DNA of 64,000 nucleotides from Clostridiales bacterium (GCA_017889345.1 JAGHEJ010000041.1:29138-93137); one strand, 5' to 3'; numbered from the stretch's first letter, positions 8,379-17,389 are shown. Translations and numbers: made by a program. The notes: generated by a model from the sequence alone, not told the origin.

Positions 8379-9020
8379 TTATAAATGTTTATTCTTATAA
8401 TAGTTACAATAGCTTTTTATTGTACACTCCTCGCATTTTGGATTTCTAGAGGTGCAGCATCTTCTTCCATGAAAAATTATTGTGTGGTGACAAATAGTCC
8501 ATAAATTTTCATCTATATTTTTCATAAGCTCTAGTTCAGTTTTTTCTGGCGTGTTAGCTTTTGCAAGTCCTATTCTATTTGAAACCCTAAATACATGAAC
8601 ATCAACTGCAAATGCTTGTACTCCAAAACAATTTGATATAACAACATTTGCAGTTTTTCTTCCAACTCCAGGAAGAGTTATAAGTAAATCCCTCTCTTTT
8701 GGAACCTCTCCATTAAATTTTTCCTTAAGAATTTTACATAAATTCATTATATTTTTGCTTTTAGTTTTATAAAGACCAATAACTTTTATCTTCTCTCTTA
8801 GCTCTTCTTCTGTTAAGGTTAAAAAACTATTTAAATCTCCATGAGTTTTAAATAGTTTTTCCGTTACCTCATTTACTTTTTTATCTGTTGTTTGAGCTGA
8901 TAAAACAGTTGCAATTAATAATTGAAATGGTGTTTCATATAAAAGCTCACATCTAGCATCAGGATATGTTTTTATAAGGGTATCAACTATTATTTTTATT
9001 TCCTTCTTCATCTTCACCAT
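8379..9020 (-). CDS. nth: Endonuclease III (DNA glycosylase/AP lyase)
   Basis: The protein removes oxidised pyrimidines from DNA. It has the helix-hairpin-helix TLPGVGRKTANVV with the catalytic Lys, then VDVHVFRVSNRIGL with the catalytic Asp. It ends in a [4Fe-4S] cluster motif with C-x6-C-x2-C-x5-C spacing (CTSRNPKCEECTIKSYC). The frame continues upstream to 9056, but an AAAGGAG site lies inside the 3' end of plsC. Candidate starts are ATG 9020 (used here), GTG 9017 and ATG 9011; spacing slightly favours GTG 9017. In every case the gene overlaps plsC, which implies translational coupling. Confidence 0.92.
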   Translation of the reverse strand: MVKMKKEIKIIVDTLIKTYPDARCELLYETPFQLLIATVLSAQTTDKKVNEVTEKLFKTHGDLNSFLTLTEEELREKIKVIGLYKTKSKNIMNLCKILKEKFNGEVPKERDLLITLPGVGRKTANVVISNCFGVQAFAVDVHVFRVSNRIGLAKANTPEKTELELMKNIDENLWTICHHTIIFHGRRCCTSRNPKCEECTIKSYCNYYKNKHL

Positions 9021-9738
9021 ATACTCCTTTGTACTCATTAGGTAAAATCTCTGCAATACCTTTCATAAGAGTTAAAATAAATCTCTCTTCATACTCTTGC
9101 TTATCTTCATTCTCATTTTTCTTAGGAATATTTATTGGATCTCCTATTGTTACATAAACATCTGCATTATTAAAAGTCTCATTATTCATATTTCCACTTT
9201 GATCAATGGGCATAAATTTCTCACTTCCATAAATACTCAAAGGAACAATTGGAACACCACAAAGCTTTGAAATTAAATAAATTCCTTTTTTAGCTTTTAT
9301 CATTTTACCATTACGACTTCTTGTTCCCTCTGGGAAAATTAAAATGCTATTTCCCCCTTTTACATGCTTTACTAAATTTGAAATAGCACCTCTATCTGGA
9401 GAAGAAGGTGTTATACTAATTGTTTTTACAATTTTACATCCAAGATTTGTCATAGGATCTTGTGTAAGTTTAACACCCATGATAAAAGTTACATCTTTCT
9501 CTTTTAAAACCTTATTTAAAATAAGTCCATCTGCATTACTTAGATGGTTGCAAATAAATATCACAGGACCTTTTATTTCATCTAACTTTTGCTTATTTAT
9601 AACTTGAAGATTAGCGTACTTTTTTATGTATCCATCAATACCAAAATTAATTATAGATTTAAGAGTTTTTTCCGGAAGTATTTTCTCTAAAAATATAACA
9701 ATAGAAGTTATAATTTTCATAAATGATATTTTTTTCAT
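8983..9738 (-). CDS. plsC: 1-acyl-sn-glycerol-3-phosphate acyltransferase
   Basis: The 251-residue membrane-associated acyltransferase makes phosphatidic acid from lysophosphatidic acid. It has the catalytic H-x4-D box in CNHLSNADG, the glycerol-phosphate-binding FPEGTRSRNG box, and a final VPLSIYGSEKF block. The N-terminus carries one hydrophobic segment (MKIITSIVIFLEKILP). It ends with TGA at 8983-8985 inside nth, one clear use of TGA as a stop in this window. That matters for interpreting the in-frame TGA at 41369. The queG stop lies 8 bp upstream, so queG-plsC-nth look cotranscribed. Confidence 0.92.
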   Translation of the reverse strand: MKKISFMKIITSIVIFLEKILPEKTLKSIINFGIDGYIKKYANLQVINKQKLDEIKGPVIFICNHLSNADGLILNKVLKEKDVTFIMGVKLTQDPMTNLGCKIVKTISITPSSPDRGAISNLVKHVKGGNSILIFPEGTRSRNGKMIKAKKGIYLISKLCGVPIVPLSIYGSEKFMPIDQSGNMNNETFNNADVYVTIGDPINIPKKNENEDKQEYEERFILTLMKGIAEILPNEYKGVYGEDEEGNKNNS

Positions 9739-9745
9739 AAAATTT

Positions 9746-10762
9746 TTACCTCTGATTTTTATTATTTAATAATGTATTTTTATAGTTGTTTAAATAGTCT
9801 ACATTATCAAAATTTAATTTTTCTAAAAATTTTAGATTTTCTCTATTTTTTATCATTACATTTCTCTTTAATAGATTTTTACCTCTCCAAGAGCAAGAAA
9901 GCTTTTTAAAATTCTCCTTAAAATATTTATTATCCATATTAATTATAGTCTTATCATCTACATCTTTTAAAAACTCTTGAATCTTAAATCTTTCATCAAA
10001 AGCATAATCTATAACTTTATTTTTAGGACAACTATCTTGACATACATCACATCCAAAAATCATTTCATTTAAATTTTTCATTTCCTCTGAGTTTAAATGT
10101 TTTTGTTGAGTCAAATTAGATACACACTTATTAAAATTTTTCTCAATCAAAACATTGTTTGGACAATTTTTTATACAACTATAACATTTACCACATTTTC
10201 TAAACTCTGAAATTTCTCTAAACTTTTCTTCATAATAAGAATTTGGTTTTTCTTCACACAAAACTACGTTTGTTATAATTTCTCCTAAAAAAACATAAGA
10301 GCCATATTTCTTAGTATAAAGTAAACTGTTTCTCCCAATATGACCAACTCCACTTAAATAAGCAATGTATCTTTCAGGAAGATTATTAGTATCGCAAAAA
10401 TATTTACAATTATATCCAAATTCCTTTATAAAATTACATACTTTATTTAAGTAATCAGAAACAACGAAATGATAATCCATCCCTTGAGTATATTTTGAAA
10501 TATCTTTTTTATAGTTCTCATTATTATGTAAATACGGAATAGCTATTGAAATTATCGTCTTTCCATTTTCAAAATAAAGAAAAGGATTAATCCTTTTTTC
10601 AACATCTTTTTCCTCAAACTCTGTTAAGTGAGAATTCTTAACCTTACTTTCAAAATAACTTTTAAGTTCAAAAAATTTCCTACAAGGAGTAAATCCATAA
10701 TGAAAAATATTTAAAGATTCAAAAAGATTTATCAATCCCTCTCTTAATTTAATATCTAACAT
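9746..10762 (-). CDS. queG: Epoxyqueuosine reductase QueG
   Basis: The protein reduces epoxyqueuosine to queuosine in tRNA, using cobalamin and two [4Fe-4S] clusters. The ferredoxin-like motifs are CGKCYSCIKNCPNNVL and CDVCQDSCPKNK. The LSGVGHIGRNSLLYTKKYGS segment is typical of the QueG core. An ATG lies at 10774, but its ATGGAG contains the ribosome binding site for the ATG at 10762 (spacing 6), which is preferred and gives 338 residues. No other queuosine gene is near. The upstream transcript ends in the 10780-10810 hairpin, so the promoter must lie very close to or within this short gap. Confidence 0.92.
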   Translation of the reverse strand: MLDIKLREGLINLFESLNIFHYGFTPCRKFFELKSYFESKVKNSHLTEFEEKDVEKRINPFLYFENGKTIISIAIPYLHNNENYKKDISKYTQGMDYHFVVSDYLNKVCNFIKEFGYNCKYFCDTNNLPERYIAYLSGVGHIGRNSLLYTKKYGSYVFLGEIITNVVLCEEKPNSYYEEKFREISEFRKCGKCYSCIKNCPNNVLIEKNFNKCVSNLTQQKHLNSEEMKNLNEMIFGCDVCQDSCPKNKVIDYAFDERFKIQEFLKDVDDKTIINMDNKYFKENFKKLSCSWRGKNLLKRNVMIKNRENLKFLEKLNFDNVDYLNNYKNTLLNNKNQR

Positions 10763-10779
10763 AATTTTCTCCATAAAAA

Positions 10780-10810
10780 TAAGTTTAAAAGAACTCCTCT
10801 TTTAAACTTA
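10780..10810 (-). terminator. Intrinsic terminator after the MgtE-N/CBS gene
   Basis: A 13-bp perfect stem TAAGTTTAAAAGA / TCTTTTAAACTTA with a 5-nt loop is followed on the minus strand by TTTTTATGG. Confidence 0.8.
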
Positions 10811-10833
10811 CTAAATGATATTTTTATATTATT

Positions 10834-12084
10834 TTAATTTTTTAAAAAGTCTTTTGTCAATACATCATGTATAAATAAAGAACCGCATATTTTCATATTT
10901 TTATCAACAACAGGTATGCTAACTAAATCATATTTTAAAAATATTTCAAGAGCAGTATTTAAATCTTCAGTATCATAAAGATAAATAAATTTCTTGTCCA
11001 TAACATCGTACACATCTAAATGTCTTTCACCAAACATAAGAGTTTTAAAATTAATGACCCCTTCTAAAATATTCTCCTCATTAAGAACATAAATGTTATA
11101 CAAATATTCATCCTTAAAATCAATATCTTGAATAATCTCAAACATTTCCCCAAGTTTCATATTAACATTAAAACTTATAAATTCTGTATTCATAAGACTT
11201 CCTACAGTATCATCTTCATAAGACATTAAAGTTTTTATAGTTTTAATATCACTTTCCTCAAGATTTATAAGAATTCTCTCTTTTGATTTATCATCCATTT
11301 CCTCTAAAATATCTGCAAGCTCATAATTTGAAATATAATCAAGAATACTTATAATCTTTGAATCGCTTAAATCTTTTATAAGATCTACTCTTATATTATT
11401 GTCCTCAATCTCCTCTAAAATTTCACTTGCTAAATCATCATTAAAACTCTCAAAAATTCTCTTTCTATCAATATCACTTAAATCTTCCAAAATACTTGCA
11501 ATATCCGCTGGGTGCATTGTTGATATTTTCTGGTGAGGTATTGATATGGCTAAATTATTATTTTCAATAAATTCAATAGACTCCATGTCCTCCCATTTTA
11601 TAACCGTATCTATAGTTTTCTTAAAAATTTGATTGACAGCTCTCTTAAAAAATGAAGGAATATATTTTATGTTATATCTTCTTAAAAAGGAAGTGATTCC
11701 ACTTTCAACTGCAACTATCCTCACTTCATTTCCAATATTTGCTATATGAAGATCCATTATCTTAACAACTTTTTTACCATTAATATCTACTATCTGTTTG
11801 TCTAAAAGCTCTTTTGATAAAAGGTATTTATAACTTTGGGGTAAAATATCATAAACTCCAGATACTTTTATTATAATTTTTCCCCTATGTTCATAAAAAT
11901 TAATATTCCTAAACTCATAATAAAAATCTTCCCTATCTTTTAAAACTTTATATCCAATAAAAATAGGGTATCCCTTCTCCGTTGAAACATAAACATCTTT
12001 TAATTTCCCAAGACTATCTCCAAATTCATCATATACGCTTTTATTTAAAATACTTCTGAAGTATACTGAATTAACCTTAACCAA
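10834..12084 (-). CDS. PRC-barrel / MgtE N-domain / CBS protein lacking a membrane channel
   Basis: The 416-residue cytosolic protein begins with a PRC-barrel-like region (about 1-160). Then comes an MgtE N-terminal superhelical domain with HPADIASILEDLSDIDRKRIF (about 190-290), and two CBS domains beginning near TVGSLMNTEFISF (about 300-416). MgtE Mg2+ channels have the same N-domain and CBS pair followed by five membrane helices; here the chain stops after the CBS pair. It may be a Mg2+ or nucleotide sensor acting with a separate transporter, but no such gene is adjacent. The start is TTG 12084, placed 6 bp after GAGGTG; the GTG at 12093 is part of that site. Confidence 0.78.
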   Translation of the reverse strand: MVKVNSVYFRSILNKSVYDEFGDSLGKLKDVYVSTEKGYPIFIGYKVLKDREDFYYEFRNINFYEHRGKIIIKVSGVYDILPQSYKYLLSKELLDKQIVDINGKKVVKIMDLHIANIGNEVRIVAVESGITSFLRRYNIKYIPSFFKRAVNQIFKKTIDTVIKWEDMESIEFIENNNLAISIPHQKISTMHPADIASILEDLSDIDRKRIFESFNDDLASEILEEIEDNNIRVDLIKDLSDSKIISILDYISNYELADILEEMDDKSKERILINLEESDIKTIKTLMSYEDDTVGSLMNTEFISFNVNMKLGEMFEIIQDIDFKDEYLYNIYVLNEENILEGVINFKTLMFGERHLDVYDVMDKKFIYLYDTEDLNTALEIFLKYDLVSIPVVDKNMKICGSLFIHDVLTKDFLKN

Positions 12085-12262
12085 ATAAATCACCTCTTAA
12101 CTAAAAGATTTTCAATATTTTAAACCTTCCAATTTATTTAAAGAAATATTCTACTGAAATAAGTTTCAAAAATTTTTAAATTATCTCAATATATTTTAAA
12201 ATATTATTTTTATTTTAAAAAGAGATGTAATAAAATTAATTGGAATAACTTTAAAAACAAAT

Positions 12263-12294
12263 AAAACCCCTCTAAAAATTTTTATCAGGGTTTT
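12263..12294 (-). terminator. Probable terminator of the 12334-12795 gene
   Basis: A 7-bp stem AAAACCC / GGGTTTT with a long AT-rich loop is followed on the minus strand by TTTTATTTG. The rest of 12085-12333 shows no gene and no other clear element. Confidence 0.55.
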
Positions 12295-12333
12295 GTATTT
12301 ATTAAATTTAATATATGTATGCTCTAAAATCAA

Positions 12334-12795
12334 TTATTTATCTTTAGGTGTTTTATCTTGAGCATCCTTATTATCACAATGAGAATTACAAGTTGTACAT
12401 GATTTTTTTATAGAAGATTTTAATTTGGGTGAACATAATGTTAAAAACTTATTTTTAAATTCAGGATTTAAATCTGATAAAATTTCCTTTTCAACTTCCA
12501 ATCTCACAAAATCACAATTTATAATTTCACACAACACTTCACATTTTAATCTCACATATTTTAAATAGCACATTTGAGCATGACATATAGCTTCTAAAAC
12601 CATATCTATAATACATCCTAATTGTTCAACTTGTTTTATTGCCTTTCTTTTTTTAGTTCTTGATATGAGTACATTTAAGTTTACATCATTAAGAGTGGAA
12701 ACTAAATTTCTATAATCTACTATATAACCATCTAACAATTTTACTAAATTGGATAATTCTTCCTGGTAAATATCTATAGCACTTTTGTAAGACAT
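12334..12795 (-). CDS. Hypothetical helical protein with Cys-rich tail
   Basis: I do not recognise this 153-residue protein. It is predicted mostly helical from composition (EELSNLVKLLDGYIVDYR, AIKQVEQLGCIIDMVLEAI), with no signal peptide or membrane segment. It contains nine cysteines, several in the tail SCTTCNSHCDNKD, which could bind a metal, and it ends in a lysine/aspartate-rich stretch. It is flanked by a terminator downstream and lies about 50 bp from sdaAA, whose stop is upstream. The ribosome site AAGGA is weak and distant from the ATG. Function is unknown; a spore or structural role would be speculation. Confidence 0.65.
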   Translation of the reverse strand: MSYKSAIDIYQEELSNLVKLLDGYIVDYRNLVSTLNDVNLNVLISRTKKRKAIKQVEQLGCIIDMVLEAICHAQMCYLKYVRLKCEVLCEIINCDFVRLEVEKEILSDLNPEFKNKFLTLCSPKLKSSIKKSCTTCNSHCDNKDAQDKTPKDK

Positions 12796-12845
12796 ATATT
12801 AAATTAATCCTTATTCAAAAATATATTTATAATATATTTAAATAA

Positions 12846-13742
12846 TTATTCTAATGTTCCCATATTAAAATTTTTAATTCTTTGTTTTAATCTCTTAGCA
12901 GATTTTGTTTTAGCAAGTCCCCCTAAAGCAGTCTCTCTATATTCTTTTGCCATATCTCTTCCAACTTCATCAAGGGCTTTTACACAATCATCAAAATCAA
13001 TTTTACTTCTAACTCCAGCTAAAACTAAATCACTCACACTAAGAGCATTAACAACTCCTGAGGCATTTCTTTTTGCACAAGGAATTTCAACAAGACCAAG
13101 AACAGGATCACAAATAAGTCCCAATACATTTTTTATACAAATAGCTGCAGCATGAAAAGAAGCTTCACAATCTCCCCCCATCATATAAACAACAGCAGCT
13201 GAAGCCATAGCAGAAGCTGTTCCACATTCAGCTTGACACCCACCTTCAGCTCCAGAAATTGTTGCATTTTCTATAAAAATCATTCCTATAATTGAGGCAA
13301 CTAAAAGAGCTCTTCTTATTTTTTCCCTATCAAAATTAAATTTCTCACTAACACTTAAAATAGCTGCTGGTATTATTCCACACGCTCCAGCTGTGGGCAT
13401 AGCAACAATTTTTCCCATAGCAGCGTTAACTTCAGAACAAGAAACTGCTCGTCCCATAGCTTTTACTAAAAAATAATCCGTAACTAAAGGGGAATTACTT
13501 TCTAAATATTCTTGAATCTTTTTACTATCGCCACCAATAAGACCGCTTAAAGAAACTACAATCTCTTCTCTTCCACGTTTACTAGATGACTCCATAACAT
13601 CTATTACATAATCTAAATCCTTATAAATCATCTCTTTTGTTTTATTCCCAAGGGATAATTCATACATAAGAGCAACTTCCCAAAGCTCTTTATTTAATTC
13701 ATAACACTTTTTTAAAATTTCTTCTCCGGTTAAAATAAACAT
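12846..13742 (-). CDS. sdaAA: L-serine dehydratase, iron-sulfur-dependent, alpha subunit
   Basis: The 298-residue subunit deaminates L-serine to pyruvate using an oxygen-labile [4Fe-4S] cluster. Cluster cysteines are visible in AGACGIIPAAIL, GGCQAECGTASAMA and LICDPVLGLVEIPCAKRNAS. The sequence is full length for the two-subunit Firmicute enzyme. The ATG follows AAGGGAGGG. The beta subunit gene lies 12 bp upstream on the same strand, so the pair is one operon. It supports amino acid fermentation as an energy route. Confidence 0.95.
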   Translation of the reverse strand: MFILTGEEILKKCYELNKELWEVALMYELSLGNKTKEMIYKDLDYVIDVMESSSKRGREEIVVSLSGLIGGDSKKIQEYLESNSPLVTDYFLVKAMGRAVSCSEVNAAMGKIVAMPTAGACGIIPAAILSVSEKFNFDREKIRRALLVASIIGMIFIENATISGAEGGCQAECGTASAMASAAVVYMMGGDCEASFHAAAICIKNVLGLICDPVLGLVEIPCAKRNASGVVNALSVSDLVLAGVRSKIDFDDCVKALDEVGRDMAKEYRETALGGLAKTKSAKRLKQRIKNFNMGTLE

Positions 13743-13754
13743 AAATTCCCTCCC

Positions 13755-14423
13755 TTACTCCATAGATTTGATAAACACACAACTCTTTATGTTTTTAACA
13801 TTTTTAATTTCTTCTATTATATTTGAAGAAATAACATCATCAAGTTCAAACACCATCGAAGCATTATCTCCTCTTTTATCTCTAAAAACTTTTAAATAAG
13901 CGATGTTTATATTCTCTTTACATAAAATTCCTGAAACATTATGAACAATTCCAGGTTTATCGATATGATTTATAAGAAGCGTATTATATTTTCCTGTGAA
14001 ATAAACATCTTTTCCATCTATATTTAAAATTTCAATATTTCCCCCTCCAACAGATGATCCTATTATTGAAGTTTTTCTATTAGATTCTGTAATTATTTGG
14101 AGTTTAACTGTATTAGGATGATAATTATTCCCTAGATTTTCCTCAACAAAAGAATAAACAAGCCCCTCTTTATTTGCTATTTCCATAGAATCAATTATTC
14201 TTTTATCATCTGTATCCATTCCAAGAAGCCCTCCAACAAGAGCTCTATCTGTTCCATGTCCTTTATAAGTTTTACCAAAAGATCCATGAAGATAAAAAAC
14301 AACTTCTTTAATTTTTTCATTTACAATAATATTGGTAATTTTTCCTATTCTACAAGCTCCCGCAGTATGAGAGCTAGAAGGACCTATCATAACAGGTCCC
14401 AAAATCTCAGATAAACTTCTCAT
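13755..14423 (-). CDS. sdaAB: L-serine dehydratase, iron-sulfur-dependent, beta subunit
   Basis: The 222-residue partner of SdaAA begins with GPVMIGPSSSHTAGACRIG, the serine-dehydratase beta signature. It ends with an ACT domain (INHIDKPGIVHNVSGILCKENINIAYLKV, about residues 148-222) that senses amino acids. It is the first gene of the sdaAB-sdaAA operon, with ATG after TAGGAGAAGG. The promoter must lie in the 98-bp divergent gap to the YetF-like gene. Confidence 0.95.
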   Translation of the reverse strand: MRSLSEILGPVMIGPSSSHTAGACRIGKITNIIVNEKIKEVVFYLHGSFGKTYKGHGTDRALVGGLLGMDTDDKRIIDSMEIANKEGLVYSFVEENLGNNYHPNTVKLQIITESNRKTSIIGSSVGGGNIEILNIDGKDVYFTGKYNTLLINHIDKPGIVHNVSGILCKENINIAYLKVFRDKRGDNASMVFELDDVISSNIIEEIKNVKNIKSCVFIKSME

Positions 14424-14521
14424 AAACCTTCTCCTATTTTTTAATTTACATAATAAATATATTTAAGATAATACTAATGTTATATTTTTATTTAAACTTA
14501 CAAAGGAGGGATAATTTTAAA

Positions 14522-15172
14522 ATGCTTATAGTTCTAATTAGAACCTTGGTTCTTTTTGCAATTATGTTTTTCACAATGAAGATGATGGGAAAAAAATATA
14601 TTGCACAATTAGAACCTTACGAATTTGTTGTATCAATAATGATAGCAGAACTTGCAACGCTTCCTTTAGAAGACACATCTATTCCACTTTTATATGGAAT
14701 TATTTGTATTTTTACAATTCTATTTATTGAGTTTATTGTATCACAACTTCAACTTAAAAATATTCTGCTTAGGAAATTTTTTGGAGGGACTTCTATTGTT
14801 TTACTTAAAAATGGAAAATTTATAAGAGAGAATTTAGAACAAGAAAAACTTACCATAAATGATGTTTTAGAACAGCTTAAAATTAATGGAAATTACGATA
14901 TTTCTCAAATTGCTTTTGCCATCTTAGAACGTACAGGAAATATTACTGTAATACCAAAAGATGCCAATAACCAAAAAATTTATTTGCCTACTTCAATAAT
15001 TATTGATGGTGAAATAGATACTGCTGGCCTTAAATACATAAATAGAGATATTTCTTGGCTTAATAAAGAACTTAAAAATCATAAAATTTCTCACCTTAAA
15101 GATGTATTTTACGCATACACAGACACTCAAGGAGTTTTCCAATATCAATTAAAAAAACGAGAGGGTAAATAA
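14522..15172 (+). CDS. DUF421/YetF-family membrane protein
   Basis: The 216-residue protein has N-terminal membrane helices (MLIVLIRTLVLFAIMFFTMK and IPLLYGIICIFTILFIEFIV). The signature GKKYIAQLEPYEFVVSIMIAELAT comes next, followed by a cytosolic C-terminal domain with ILERTGNITVIPK. This is the architecture of YetF/YrbG (DUF421, DUF3290-type) proteins, which are linked to spores and envelopes in Firmicutes but have no proven activity. The ATG at 14522 is chosen because AAAGGAGGG lies 9 bp upstream; an in-frame ATG at 14477 has no ribosome site. The next gene starts 4 bp after the stop. Confidence 0.85.
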   Translation: MLIVLIRTLVLFAIMFFTMKMMGKKYIAQLEPYEFVVSIMIAELATLPLEDTSIPLLYGIICIFTILFIEFIVSQLQLKNILLRKFFGGTSIVLLKNGKFIRENLEQEKLTINDVLEQLKINGNYDISQIAFAILERTGNITVIPKDANNQKIYLPTSIIIDGEIDTAGLKYINRDISWLNKELKNHKISHLKDVFYAYTDTQGVFQYQLKKREGK

Positions 15173-15176
15173 TTAA

Positions 15177-15566
15177 ATGAAAAACAATATTAAAAACATA
15201 TCTGTATATGGACTTTACATAATAACTGTAATCATAGCTATTTCTTTATTTTTTGATTTAAAACACAAAACCCATAAAATAATTAATGAGTTAAATTCCA
15301 TCTCTCCCTACATTGAAAAAGAAGATTGGGAAACATGTAAAACTAAATTTACGGAATTTAATGATAAGTATACAAAAAAAATTGATCATCTATCTTTCAT
15401 TCTAAACCATGAAGAGATAAATATTGCTCTCGCTATGATTGAAGATGTTTTTACAAATATAGAGCTTCAAAATAAAGTTTTTTGTTTAAATAGTCTTGAA
15501 GGATTAAAATTTAGAATTTTAAATTTTTATCGCTCCCAAGTGCCTAATATAATAAATATTTTTTAA
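15177..15566 (+). CDS. DUF4363-like small membrane protein
   Basis: The 129-residue protein has one N-terminal membrane helix (YGLYIITVIIAISLFF, about residues 12-27). An extracytoplasmic helical region with WETCKTKFTEFNDKY follows. In Clostridia a DUF4363 protein typically follows a DUF421 gene, as here with only a 4-bp gap. That neighbourhood is the main reason for the family call. The function of the pair is unknown. Confidence 0.75.
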   Translation: MKNNIKNISVYGLYIITVIIAISLFFDLKHKTHKIINELNSISPYIEKEDWETCKTKFTEFNDKYTKKIDHLSFILNHEEINIALAMIEDVFTNIELQNKVFCLNSLEGLKFRILNFYRSQVPNIINIF

Positions 15567-15579
15567 TTTTTAAAAGTTT

Positions 15580-15670
15580 GTCCAAAATTTTTATATTCCT
15601 TAAATAATTTTCCTATTAATTTACTATAATAATATAGTACGTAAAAGTTTTTATTAATTAAGATTTGGAC
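15580..15670 (+). other. Complex hairpin before fba, followed by a T-run
   Basis: GTCCAAA (15580-15586) can pair with TTTGGAC (15664-15670), which is followed by TTTTTTAATTTT. An inner ACTATA-ATAA-TATAGT hairpin lies between them. It could terminate the upstream operon or act as an fba leader attenuator. The long loop makes this tentative. Confidence 0.3.
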
Positions 15671-15750
15671 TTTTTTAATTTTACTATTATAATAAAAAAG
15701 TAAAATTTTTCATATAAAAGTTATAGTAATTTAAGTTAAGGAGTGATTAT

Positions 15751-16716
15751 ATGCCATTAGTTACTACAAAGGAAATGTTTAAAAAAGCATATGAAGGAGG
15801 TTACGCAATAGGAGCCTTCAACATTAACAACTTAGAATCAATAAAAGGTATAATAGAAGCTTGTAAAGAGAAAAAATCAGCTGTTATTCTTCAGTGTTCA
15901 ACTGGAGCTATAAAATACGCTGGAATGGATTATTTAGTTTCACTTGTTAACACTGCTGCTAAAGAAAGCGGTTTAGATATTGCTCTTCACTTAGACCATG
16001 GTCCTGACTTTGAAACTTGTAAAAAATGTATTGATGCTGGATTTACTTCTGTTATGATAGATGGATCTCATCATAGTTTCGAAGAGAACATAAAATTAAC
16101 AAAACAAGTTGTTGAATACGCTCACTCAAAAGGAGTAACTGTTGAGGCTGAACTTGGAGTTTTAGCTGGAGTTGAAGATGATGTTGTTGCTGATGACCAC
16201 ATCTACACAAATCCTGATGAAGCTGTTGAGTTTGTAAAACAAACAAATTGCGATTCTCTAGCTATAGCTATTGGAACTTCTCACGGAGCATTCAAATTCC
16301 CTCCAAACTTTAAACCTGAATTGAAATTTGATATTCTTGAAGAAATTCAAAATAGATTACCAGGATTTCCAATAGTTTTACACGGGGCTTCTGCTGTAGA
16401 TCCACAAAGTGTTAAAACTTGTAATGAGTATGGTGGAAAAATAAATGACGCTGTTGGTATTCCAGTTGATATGCTTAGAAAAGCTTCTTCAATGGCTGTT
16501 TGTAAAATAAATATGGATACTGATTTAAGACTTGCAATAACTGCAAACATTAGAAAAGTATTTGGAGATACTCCTTCTGAATTTGATCCTAGAAAATATT
16601 TAGGAGCTGCAAAAGATGGAGTTAAAGAAGTTGTATTATCTAAAATAGAAAATGTTTTAGGTTCTGAAAATTCAAGCTCACCAAAAAAATGCGGATGCAA
16701 ATGTAATTGTAAATAA
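15751..16716 (+). CDS. fba: Class II fructose-1,6-bisphosphate aldolase
   Basis: The 321-residue zinc enzyme cleaves fructose-1,6-bisphosphate in glycolysis. Zinc and catalytic segments are visible: ALHLDHGPDFETC, MIDGSHHSFEEN, AIGTSHGAFKF and VLHGASAVDPQ. The ATG follows AAGGAGTG. The last 12 residues (SPKKCGCKCNCK) form a cysteine-rich tail beyond the normal end of the barrel, with four Cys in a C-x-C-x-C-x-C pattern. Such a tail is not part of the catalytic domain and could bind metal. The gene is monocistronic and ends at a perfect 14-bp palindrome terminator. Confidence 0.94.
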   Translation: MPLVTTKEMFKKAYEGGYAIGAFNINNLESIKGIIEACKEKKSAVILQCSTGAIKYAGMDYLVSLVNTAAKESGLDIALHLDHGPDFETCKKCIDAGFTSVMIDGSHHSFEENIKLTKQVVEYAHSKGVTVEAELGVLAGVEDDVVADDHIYTNPDEAVEFVKQTNCDSLAIAIGTSHGAFKFPPNFKPELKFDILEEIQNRLPGFPIVLHGASAVDPQSVKTCNEYGGKINDAVGIPVDMLRKASSMAVCKINMDTDLRLAITANIRKVFGDTPSEFDPRKYLGAAKDGVKEVVLSKIENVLGSENSSSPKKCGCKCNCK

Positions 16717-16718
16717 AC

Positions 16719-16746
16719 AAAACGTGGATAAATTTATCCACGTTTT
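16719..16746. terminator. Bidirectional terminator, perfect 28-bp palindrome
   Basis: AAAACGTGGATAAA is followed directly by its reverse complement, with T-runs on both strands. It serves the convergent fba and thiT genes, and its last base is the thiT stop. Confidence 0.88.
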
Positions 16747-17339
16747 TATTTAATTTTTGAAAATTTCTCAATTCTATTTAATGGAAAAATCATCATAACA
16801 ATTGTTGTTAAAATAACCTCAACTCCAAGACTTGAAAAATTATATATAAATGAATATATCCACGGATTCATATTTTCAGGAGAAAACTCTGAGAAAAATA
16901 TCGCTCCAGAAATAACACTAAACATAACTCCTAAAAATCCACTTATAATACATCCAAAAAATATTTTAAATTTATTATCTCTTCCAAACATTCCTGAAAA
17001 TCCTAAAGCCATATTAGAAAGTATATAATCTAATAAAAATTGTATAGGATGAATAAAAGTTATTCCATCTGTCATTTTTAAAAATCCTAATAAAATTCCA
17101 GAAGTAAGACCAACTCCCTTTCCATATAAAAGAGATAAAGCCATTACAGGAAGCATTGAGAAAAGTGTAATTGATCCTCCTTGAGGCATTCTTATAAATT
17201 TAATCAAATTTAAAACGTATGCTAAGGCTGTAAAAATTCCTATTATAAATATTAATCTTGTTGTAAACTTAGTTTTTCTAATTTCTCTTATGTAGATTAT
17301 AAACATTATAATTCCAATTATTAAACTAACATAAATCAT
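16746..17339 (-). CDS. thiT: ECF thiamine transporter substrate-binding subunit ThiT
   Basis: The 197-residue integral membrane protein has about six hydrophobic helices and the ThiT signature IRMPQGGSITLFSMLPVMAL. It binds thiamine and works with the shared ECF energising module, which is not encoded in this window. The ATG at 17339 follows AGGAGGAG; the frame extends to 17375 but that upstream part is leader RNA. A TPP riboswitch sits in the leader, which confirms thiamine as the likely substrate. It implies that the organism salvages thiamine from its surroundings. Confidence 0.92.
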   Translation of the reverse strand: MIYVSLIIGIIMFIIYIREIRKTKFTTRLIFIIGIFTALAYVLNLIKFIRMPQGGSITLFSMLPVMALSLLYGKGVGLTSGILLGFLKMTDGITFIHPIQFLLDYILSNMALGFSGMFGRDNKFKIFFGCIISGFLGVMFSVISGAIFFSEFSPENMNPWIYSFIYNFSSLGVEVILTTIVMMIFPLNRIEKFSKIK

Positions 17340-17363
17340 TTTACTCCTCCTAAAAAATATAAA

Positions 17364-17389
17364 AGCCATATCCATTCCTGAACACGGCT
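17364..17389 (-). terminator. Candidate riboswitch-controlled terminator before thiT
   Basis: On the minus strand AGCCGT and ATGGCT can pair (six base pairs, one G-U) around a 14-nt loop, followed by TTTATATTTTTT just before the ribosome site. The loop holds GTTCAGG, complementary to CCTGAAC inside the TPP aptamer, so terminator and aptamer could form exclusively of an antiterminator. Confidence 0.45.
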
